A stretch of DNA of 64,000 bases, taken from positions 32,961,524 through 33,025,523 of the forward strand of contig CAIIXF020000006.1 of NCBI GenBank assembly GCA_903813345.2, written 5' to 3'. Below, in pieces: positions 58,601-64,000 of this stretch. The notes under the pieces were generated by a model, which saw only the letters and a list, made by a program, of their open reading frames with translations, did not search any database and was not told where the DNA came from. Position 1 is the first letter of the stretch. The number at the start of each line of letters is the position of its first letter. Source of the stretch: Owenia fusiformis. Taxonomy: Eukaryota; Annelida; Polychaeta; Sabellida; Oweniidae. The position numbers and the translations under genes are program-made.

Positions 58601-61502
58601 AGCCAATCTTTTAAACAATTGAATATCATATAATTGACCCAATGTTTTTTTCACACAAAGACTACACATTCATGCTCAGTGCAAGCCAATCTTTTAAACA
58701 ATTGAATATCATAAAATTGACCCAATGTTTTATTTCACACAAAGACTTTACACTTTTTTGCTCCTATCAATTTTATTTTCACTTTAAAGCTTGCAATTGT
58801 TTGTTTGCTCAAACAGGTCATATATTTGTAGAAAATTGAATTAAAAGTAAAGAGGAAAGTGACATATCTGATGATGTTGCACTTCAGATAAGACAAACTC
58901 TCAGTTGCTAATTTTTGTTTACATATTAATCACTGACATCAGTGGTTGACAATGTTTCAGAATTCAGGAACTCGCCACCAATCAGCCCCTACGGCCCATC
59001 AAAACGCCAGTGGTCATTTAACAACAAACAAGACAGGGATGATGATGCCTCATCAATTTCAAGTGAACGCCTAGAACGGGAGACTGTAAGTTGTTATCTA
59101 AGTTTTTATTTTACATATTTTGATATTCACTGGACATTTAATAATGAATCAATCTACCAGGTATAAGACCTTGGCTCTGATATTTCATTCAACAGGAACT
59201 TTGTGGTAGAGACATTCTTCATTTCCTAATAGGATATCTGAAACATTTAACATTACAATAATTACATGTAACTAAGTTGGTCCCTTACTGGACAGGTTGG
59301 CAATTTTTAGAGCTCCTAAATATGATCAGTTTTTACATAGATGGGCTAGATCATGAAAGAAAGCCTTGAAATCTACAGTTTAGATACCAAAAATTGCCTG
59401 GAATTATAAACCAGAAGTTATCATCATTTTCAACCCAAACGAGTCGACTCCTCAACTAGAGGAGTCGATTCGGGTCAACCCGAAGGCCTCAACCCGCGGG
59501 GAATCGACTCATCGGGTCATCGTACCACCCCTAGTTTTTAGCATAAAAGTGACTAATTCTACGATATAATTTCTCAAAATATAATGCATATTACCCCGGG
59601 GTGTCCTTTTCATATCACTTGTAAATTTATATTGTATGAAAACTAGAATTGAATAATAAAAATTGAATTGAATTGAATATGTTACCTAAAGGGGTGGAGA
59701 ACTTATTGGAATTACTAAAATTACAAGGACAGATGTTTTACAACTATAAAATGCAAGGCAATGGATTACATACAACTATAAGTTTGAGATTTACAACAGG
59801 TGAATATACTGGACAAGAGGTCAGGCAAAACACAAAACAAGTACACAGAGAGACCAAGTTAGAATGACCCAGTTCAAAAACTCAAACTTAAAACAAACTA
59901 GCTGTGATAACGATTCGCAATACAATACCATGTTTTATAATGAAACGGGCAACAATAGGAAATTAGCAGGCACTCATTCCTCAAAACCTCTGAGTGAAGC
60001 TGACTGGTCTAAAGCAAACCCATTCATACCAAAACAAGTTAGTGTAACCAGTGAGGGACCATATCAAAACACACATGAAAATGTTGGAGTACACACAATA
60101 TGTATGGAACCTGCATCAACTCAAAATGATAAACAGACATCTGGAGAGGATTTAAACACACAGATCACCAATAATGTAATGAAATGTTTGGACGAAAAAC
60201 AAACTGAACCAAAACTTAAAATCAGTGTCTATCAACCAAAAAGAATAATTCTCGATACAAAGGTCAGACAGTGAATAGATCAAGCAATACAGACAGTATT
60301 TTGTCAAATGATTCCTGTAGTCAAACAAACATTACTCAAACTAAAAGTAAAGCAGTAAGTGCTAGGATACGAAAACAGAATATTCTCATGAATACAGATA
60401 AACAAACTGATATTACTCAAACTGAACGTAAAGCAGTAAGTGCAAGGATACACACACAGAATATTGCTACAAACACAGATGAAACCTTAATAAAAGCAAC
60501 AGTTGTTGAGAGCAAGCTTAACAGCGATGATCTAAAGTCACGTTTAGAAGACAGTAAGTGTAACACTGTCATACATTATACCTTCCTAGCTCATCAACAA
60601 CGTGGAGATGAGAACATAGATGTATATATTGCTAATCTTGATGCCTTTATTGTGATTATATCCCATGACATGAAAGAATCTGAGATACAAGGGACATTAC
60701 TTAAAGACCCTGAGGCAAAATGGATTGACATTGCCCATGAAATGCTTCTTCACAGCATCTGTGTCAGTGAATAGAAAGGACTTAAATGGATACATGATCA
60801 TATCTTTGAGTTCATATAAGATGGCTCTGACAAAGTTCTTTCCCTACCCCAGGTTGTTGACCAGAATCCACAAGAGGCATAAATATAATTATCTAACCTT
60901 GGAACAGACTAAGTTGGACTTATTGTGTATACTCCTTCTTTTTCAAAATAAGATCTTTACTGGGTGAAATATGATTGACATATTTCTTCTGCGTATAAAC
61001 ACTTAATAAGCACTTTTCAGGAATTCCTGGAGTGAGATTAACTGTGGGAGACGACATGTATTGCTAATTTCAATCCTCTGGGGTCTTATTTTATTTGAAC
61101 ATTCATTGTAAAAAAGATTTTGAAATATATGAGCTTAAAAAAAATACTATATGTAGCTATAAGTATTTTAATTGTGAAACTTGAGAGATTTCACTCATAA
61201 GTGAAACTACAACTTATGTTTATGCCCTTCGCAACAGAGACATACTTATACTTATATTTTATTGATCAATTCTTATATCCTTTCACAGAAAATTAATGGT
61301 TTTCTTATTTAATCCCTTTCTTATATCTCCCCATAAAAATGCCTTACATGATTGTTGAATGTATTCCAGCAAATCCTGAACCATTGTTTTGACGACATTG
61401 AGAAGTTTGTTGCCCGGTTACAGCAGTCAGCTGATGCCTTTAAGGAACTGAATAGGCGCAACAGATCTGGCAGTAGACAACGGAAAGACAGGCGACATGG
61501 AG
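37502..61502 (+). CDS. EPS8: EPS8-type actin regulator, 5' part, 10 coding exons
   Basis: Ten exons join in phase to 808 residues: 37502-37605, 42312-43739, 46885-47000, 49361-49420, 49663-49790, 51061-51231, 51990-52036, 58045-58157, 58961-59085, 61370-61502. Residues ~550-685 form the PTB domain (NLDHLATFTV, then DGIRKL, VWTMRCKMVV, IELVEEPTAV, MHIFQC). Exon 10 (QILNHCFDDIEKFVARLQQSADAF) matches the conserved helical segment that follows in vertebrate EPS8. Family knowledge: EPS8 caps and bundles actin, links SOS1/ABI1 to Rac, and acts at filopodia, microvilli and stereocilia tips. The SH3 domain and C-terminal actin-binding part lie past the window. Unusual: about 490 extra residues precede the PTB domain, mainly a charged repeat in exon 2. 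The start (MPGVMNGYGN) resembles the MNGYG start of vertebrate EPS8. Confidence 0.93.
37751..38447. mobile_element. TTAA-flanked MITE, copy 2, in EPS8 intron 1
   Basis: TTAA at 37747-37750 and 38448-38451. Collinear with 34071-34764 throughout, with some short indels. It lies 145 bp downstream of the start-codon exon. Confidence 0.85.
38793..39359. mobile_element. Mariner-type MITE with internal hairpin
   Basis: AAGGGTGTCCCAAAAG at the left and CTTTTGGGACACCCTG at the right, flanked by TA (38791-38792, 39360-39361). The right third is a separate inverted repeat of about 80-bp arms around 39255 (AATGCCTTGGTCACAT, GCCGATTGAGT, TTTTGTTCAA), so it is probably a composite. Confidence 0.82.
39400..42160. 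other. EPS8 intron 1, no recognised element
   Basis: Low-complexity AT-rich intron DNA. No inverted ends, tandem arrays or supported open frames seen. Confidence 0.5.
42183..42325 (+). repeat. Four tandem copies of the EPS8 exon 2 splice acceptor
   Basis: The phrase CACAATTTTAG-ACCAGCAACTC occurs with acceptor AGs ending at 42196, 42236, 42274 and 42311 (spacing 40, 38, 37). Only the last joins exon 1 to the open frame of exon 2. Use of any earlier copy leads to an in-frame stop within the following 10 to 18 codons. Confidence 0.9.
42312..43739 (+). CDS. EPS8: EPS8 coding exon 2 with charged 24-residue repeats
   Basis: 1428 nt. Its first base completes the Val codon left by exon 1, and it ends AG before GTAAAG. 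Residues ~36-150 are polar and Arg/Asp-rich. Then 11 full copies and one partial copy of a 24-residue unit follow (core GARDGHDHRDGVRSNIPE), then a Ser-rich tail to SPNER. No signal peptide, membrane segment or known domain; it is predicted disordered. Vertebrate EPS8 lacks it. That the frame stays open across every repeat and that both junction phases fit supports real coding. Confidence 0.85.
42673..43490 (+). repeat. 72-bp coding minisatellite in EPS8 exon 2
   Basis: Twelve units, mostly exactly 72 bp; the third is 60 bp and the last is shortened. Units 6 to 10 are nearly identical in DNA, while units 1 to 3 and 11 differ at many sites, the usual pattern of a growing array with older edges. 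A long antisense frame over this area (43567-42803) exists only because the unit lacks stops on both strands. Confidence 0.93.
43740..46884. other. EPS8 intron 2, no recognised element
   Basis: AT-rich intron. Near 46518-46620 a short direct repeat (AAATTAGTGACATATTGTTATAGTATC-like, two copies) is seen. No supported gene or transposon end. Confidence 0.5.
46885..47000 (+). CDS. EPS8: EPS8 coding exon 3
   Basis: 116 nt from acceptor TTCTAG to donor GTAACC. The first G completes an Arg codon; it then reads DPYSDAYREDTRDPLYSK to PPVNNN and leaves G for exon 4. It is polar and tyrosine-rich, with no known domain. Confidence 0.85.
47238..47880. mobile_element. Intact mariner-type MITE (reference copy for 23327-27802)
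   Basis: 643 bp with ends CAGGGTGTCCCGAAAGTATG and complement, flanked by TA at 47236-47237 and 47881-47882. Inverted homology continues for about 170 bp. No transposase. Confidence 0.9.
48004..48626 (+). repeat. Dispersed repeat with TCCCATCGAAC ends and GTCC tract
   Basis: TCCCATCGAAC at 48004-48014 and its complement at 48616-48626. CCGTCC tetramer runs lie at 48042-48070. Two direct copies of a ~90-bp stretch (GTAACTTGAAAAGTAGTGGAGC, TTTGGTATGTGAATAC) start near 48359 and 48487. Same family as 1-455, opposite strand. Confidence 0.75.
49361..49420 (+). CDS. EPS8: EPS8 coding exon 4, PTB domain start
   Basis: 60 nt, acceptor CTTTCAG, donor GTACAG. It encodes DLEPMFNLDHLATFTVGPKQ, matching the VEHLTTF start of the EPS8 PTB domain. 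Leaves G. Confidence 0.9.
49663..49790 (+). CDS. EPS8: EPS8 coding exon 5, PTB domain
   Basis: 128 nt, acceptor ATTTCAG, donor GTAAGG. G plus GT gives Gly, then LVTPNDGIRKLHQMERTTGV to VILDSQTS. It matches VDDGIRKLKLLDAKGKVW in family layout. Ends in phase 0. Confidence 0.92.
50038..50157. other. Long near-perfect hairpin in EPS8 intron 5
   Basis: GCAATACCTGTATATATTTCTG at 50070 pairs with its complement ending near 50136; the loop is about TATG. Weaker pairing extends to AAATATTGAAT/ATTCAATATTT on each side. Stem about 33 bp near perfect and ~60 bp overall. It could be a fold-back relic or a miRNA-like hairpin; nothing else identifies it. Confidence 0.75.
50254..50575 (+). repeat. 32-bp minisatellite with TGACGTCA palindromes
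   Basis: About ten 32-bp units of the form ACATGTGACGTCACATGTTT-ACAATAGCCTAT. Six or so keep an exact TGACGTCA, the full CRE palindrome, inside the longer palindrome ACATGTGACGTCACATGT; edge units are mutated (GATGTCA, GACGCCA). It is in EPS8 intron 5. Confidence 0.93.
51061..51231 (+). CDS. EPS8: EPS8 coding exon 6, PTB domain
   Basis: 171 nt, 57 codons, acceptor ATTGCAG, donor GTAAGT. It begins DEMERFPIELVEEPTAV (family: NELENFPLNTIQHCQAV) and ends MHIFQCISQP (family: LHLFQCDEV). Phase 0 at both ends. Confidence 0.93.
51990..52036 (+). CDS. EPS8: EPS8 coding exon 7, PTB domain end
   Basis: 47 nt, acceptor ATTGCAG, donor GTAAGT. It encodes AIDVVEDIKRAKSGQ plus AC, corresponding to the last PTB helix (family: ANLISEDIESAISDSKGG). 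Confidence 0.9.
52573..53437. mobile_element. hAT-type element inside the LINE, 8-bp TSD ATTCTGAG
   Basis: CAGAGATCACGGTAG at the left and complement of CAGAGATCACGATAG at the right, with ATTCTGAG at 52565-52572 and 53438-53445. If one copy of the duplication and the insert are ignored, the LINE frame runs straight through (INSE to YSIDG), which proves the order of events. It holds a second hAT element. Confidence 0.93.
52667..53326. mobile_element. Inner hAT-type MITE, innermost of the nest
   Basis: Perfect 15-bp ends TAGAGGTGTCACGGT. Flanks TGGCGAAT (52659-52666) and TTGCGAAT (53327-53334) match at 7 of 8. The interior has GTCCCGTCCCGTCCCG and CCGTACCGTACCG runs and CGGTCC blocks in both orientations. 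No transposase. Confidence 0.88.
55616..56402. mobile_element. Second insert in the LINE, ends uncertain
   Basis: LINE homology stops after HITSVFSRL (55615) and resumes at GARIDKLLNPLKAL (about 56403). The ends of the intervening DNA are weakly inverted (GTCCAAAATTGC and CGTAATGATTTTC against the complement of CATTACGTTTTTGCAATACTTGGAC). CTTG is the only clear shared flank. The type is not assigned. Confidence 0.55.
58045..58157 (+). CDS. EPS8: EPS8 coding exon 8
   Basis: 113 nt after TTATTTAG, donor GTAAGT. A completes Thr, then FQKHSYQPPPPLLDVATGP to YEKEAV and G. The proline-rich stretch QPPPPLL lies where vertebrate EPS8 has its SIPPPPRAP segment. Confidence 0.88.
58430..58760 (+). repeat. 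~84-bp tandem repeat beside EPS8 exon 8
   Basis: Three to four units of about 84 bp with CACACAAAGACTACACATTC, CAGTGCAAGCCAATC and ATTGAATATCATAAAATTGA. The phrase GTGCAAGCCAATCTTTTAAA also lies directly at the exon 8 donor (58162), so part of the unit derives from the intron start. Confidence 0.85.
58961..59085 (+). CDS. EPS8: EPS8 coding exon 9
   Basis: 125 nt, acceptor TTTCAG, donor GTAAGT. G plus AA gives Glu, then FRNSPPISPYGPSKRQW to SSERLERET in phase 0. It is polar, with SPP/SPYGP Ser-Pro motifs. Confidence 0.88.
59420..59680 (+). mobile_element. Probable truncated LINE or SINE 3' end
   Basis: The stretch ends TTGTATGAAAACTAGAATTGAATAATAAA followed by (ATTGA)n, a tail type common to non-LTR elements. 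Upstream is a GAGTCGACTCCTC-rich palindromic block (59440-59520). No coding part is seen. Confidence 0.45.
59678..60774 (+). pseudogene. Unrecognised coding relic in three successive frames
   Basis: Three plus-strand frames follow each other with overlaps of a few bases (59673-59867, 59864-60274, 60271-60774). The first holds LLELLKLQGQMFYNYKM and LHTTISLRFTTG. The third carries two copies of a unit ITQT-KAVSARI-QNI-NTD and then a folded-looking segment (NVIHYTFLAHQQRGDENIDV-like, IDIAHEMLL). The frame changes at each junction suggest one decayed gene, probably of a mobile element, in EPS8 intron 9. I do not recognise the family. Confidence 0.45.
61370..61502 (+). CDS. EPS8: EPS8 coding exon 10, conserved helical segment
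   Basis: 133 nt, acceptor ATTCCAG, donor GTAAGC. It encodes QILNHCFDDIEKFVARLQQS, then ADAFKELNRR and a basic end. It matches vertebrate QILNHILDDIEFFITKLQKAAEAFSEL nearly residue by residue. It leaves G; the next exon (LRAKPPPPDEF in family) is not found by 64000. Confidence 0.94.
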
Positions 61503-61971
61503 GTAAGCTACCAACCCCACATTCTGAAGATTAAGTCCTATAAACTTTGACTCTAAACTTATCACCACAGTCCAGCTCCAAAATGGAGAACAGTTTGGTC
61601 TTGGTATCAACAAATCCAGATATTTTATATGTCCATTCTGTGATGGAGATATAAATCTGCATCCACTTCAACATATGTTGAATGGTATTTGACCAGTTGT
61701 CTTTCTGACAATTTCATGCAAAAGTACTAGTCTCAGTATGCAATCTCTAGACATAGGTTGAAATCTGGACCACAGGTAAATTTCCATTAATATATAAAGT
61801 GGATATAGAGTAATCTCTTCATCACTGAATGGACACTATTTTTACATGTAAAATACCTGGATTTGTCAAATGTCTAAACACTGATGTGGAGTGCATAACC
61901 AAATGTTCCTTCAGTTTGGTGTTGGACTTTTTGTAAAGTCAATGTTCACGGGATGTCATCGCCTGATTTGG

Positions 61972-63825
61972 TCAATGTTAGGGAGCAGGTCGTTTTTACA
62001 ATAAATTTCAATATTTTCACACAAAATATTTTTTTACTGAAAAACTGCTCATTCGCAGAGAAAATGTACTAGCACATGCAATGACAATGTCAATCACGCT
62101 TCTGTACGAAATTCGGCGGAAGTCTTTTATAATCTAATACGAAGTTACTAAAAAAGGCGCGAACGCCCTACACTCAAAATGATCGTTTTTCCATTATAAC
62201 TTTTTAACGTTATTTAACGAAGGCTTCTAATTATTATCCAAGATAGTCTAAATACCGATTAAAATATTTCTTACTTCAAACAGATACGCCGTCTTTTATT
62301 CAATTTTTTAAAAAATAATAAAAAATAACTCTTGTCAATGTTAGGGAGCAGTCAATGTTAGGGAGCAAAATGATTTTATCAGAATATTAAAAATGTAGCA
62401 AATGGCCATTTAAAATATGTATGGCATTTATAAACTGAACAATTTTGTTTGTATGATTATTTGATACCCTTTGGGGAGGAAAGCGTTAAAATTGTAAGAA
62501 AATCATTGAAAAGGTTATTTTGCATTTTTTATTTTCAGCTAAATCCTGTTTACGTTCGTTTTAGAAATATTTAGATGCGAACCATTCCTTCTTTATTCGT
62601 TGACCTCTAACTGTAAATGAATGGATGTATCGTTATATACACTTTTTGATGATGTCATCAGTTCACAATCCTAAATTGTGGATGATAAATTATCTGAACT
62701 GATATATAGGCTTGAGAAATCTCCGACATCCTTCAGTTCTATGATTTGATATTTTCCTAGTATTAAAGTAAGAGAGTTAGTCTCGCACTTATCTTTACGA
62801 CCGGGTATCACCTGATAGCCAGGGCACGCCTTAAGCGTCGGACAGCTGGTCATTATCTGGTTACTTTTGATACTGACCAGTTGATTTTTTCACTAGGTAT
62901 AGGAAAATAACATTGCAACTGGTCAGTAATGCCTTTTTGACCAGCAGCTCTGGAATCCTTAGGGCATACACTGCTGATAGCTGGCACAAACGCTATGAAG
63001 GGCTCATTGCGCAGTTACATGTATGATAGTAAATTTTTACACGTATACTTCAATTTGTCAATACTCAGACAATGCAGTATATAACCGATCTCTGTTATAT
63101 GTGTACCACTTGCTAATGATACTCTAAAGCCCGGTATACACCAATGGGACAAGTTGGGACCTCCATAGACTTAACATGGCGTGGGACCTAGTGGGACCTT
63201 TTGGGATTTTGCCCCATGAAGTCCGTGGGAATCAATGGGACTCCGTCGGATTTTGCCCCAACTTGCATATAATCTTGCCCCATCGAGTCCCATGAGGTCC
63301 ATTTTCTGAAGATAACAAAAATGCAAAACAATTTTTTTTATCGATTTTGTTAAATTTTGTTAAGGCAAGGGGTTTAAAATAATCATTCAAACAATATTGT
63401 TTAGTTTATAAATGCCATACATATTTTAAATGGCCATTTGCTACATTTTTATTAATATTCTGATAAAATCATTTTGCTCCCTAACATTGACTGCTCCCTA
63501 ACATTGACAAGAGTTATTTTTTATTATTTTTTAAAAAATTGAATAAAAGACGGCGTATCTGTTTGAAGTAAGAAATATTTTAATCGGTATTTAGACTATC
63601 TTGGATAATAATTAGAAGCCTTCGTTAAATTACGTTAAAAAGTTATAATGGAAAAATGATCATTTTGAGTGTAGGGCGTTCGCGCCTTTTTTAGTAACTT
63701 CGTATTAGATTATAAAAGACTTCCGCCGAATTTCGTACAGAAGCGTGATTGACATTGTCATTGCATGTGCTAGTACATTTTCTCTGCGAATGAGCAGTTT
63801 TTCAGTAAAAAAATATTTTGTGATG
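61972..63825. mobile_element. Young inverted-repeat element, ~450-bp arms, ~98% identical
   Basis: Left arm about 62020-62460 and right arm about 63380-63825 are inverted copies with only a couple of differences in 87 bp checked by eye (GGCGCGAACGCCCTACACTC, GAAGGCTTCTAATTATTATCC, GACGGCGTATCTG). The phrase GTCAATGTTAGGGAGCA occurs at 61972 and twice at 62335-62370, with inverted copies at 63475-63510. The left arm extends about 50 bp further than the right, so the right end seems lost. The spacer holds CTGGTCAGTA-type inverted phrases (62855-62950) and TGGGAC repeats (63140-63300). Confidence 0.85.
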
Positions 63826-64000
63826 TTGCTGCTGTGGAAAATTATGTTAAAATTAGAAAACTCGAAAAAGGTTAATAAAAGCACTATTCTGATGATTCAT
63901 CTAAGTTAAGTTAATGTAACAATATTGGTGAGTGAAACTTCTGGCATGCAGCATGGTTGAATGCTCTCTTTGTAGATGTGTACATATTTTGTTAATTATT

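Overview
This is a low-GC, intron-rich and transposon-packed animal genome window. Both host genes have closest known relatives in vertebrates and other metazoans. The repeat types (CAGGGTGTCC mariner-type elements, (GGAC)n repeats, AGGTCA-rich tandem DNA, many fold-backs) suggest a marine invertebrate. I cannot name the phylum from the sequence alone.

Two host genes lie head to head, and I assembled both by joining exons whose splice phases agree. On the minus strand is the 5' part of a TGFBRAP1 (Vps3-like, CORVET tethering complex) gene. Its start codon is at 30756, its coding exons are at 30682-30756, 23239-23291, 22791-22884, 20224-20322, 941-1027 and 650-754, and the rest lies beyond base 1. 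On the plus strand is the 5' part of an EPS8-type actin regulator. It has ten coding exons from 37502 to 61502 and continues past 64000. About 7 kb separates the two start codons. That interval holds a GC-richer, NRF1-like promoter region next to TGFBRAP1 and a possible TATA-type first exon for EPS8 near 33.7 kb.

Region by region: 1-1.1 kb carries two TGFBRAP1 exons. From 1.2 to 20.2 kb lies one 19-kb TGFBRAP1 intron built of nested transposons, including an 11.5-kb nest (5193-16666), two elements with 9-bp target duplications (Mutator-like), a decayed mariner and a LINE fragment. Its 5' end is a 77-bp tandem array that repeats the end of exon 4 together with its splice donor. From 20.2 to 30.8 kb are exons 4 to 1, with a split mariner-type element stuffed with four further elements in intron 1. 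From 31 to 37.4 kb are promoters, fold-backs, a hAT MITE and TTAA-flanked elements. From 37.5 to 61.5 kb is EPS8, whose second coding exon encodes a large charged 24-residue repeat not found in vertebrate EPS8. The EPS8 introns carry a four-level transposon nest (52.1-57.9 kb), a CRE-like minisatellite, a long hairpin and a nearly identical pair of inverted arms (62.0-63.8 kb).

The most unusual theme is local multiplication of splice sites: about 14 copies of a TGFBRAP1 donor and 4 copies of an EPS8 acceptor. In each case only the copy next to the real exon gives an open reading frame.
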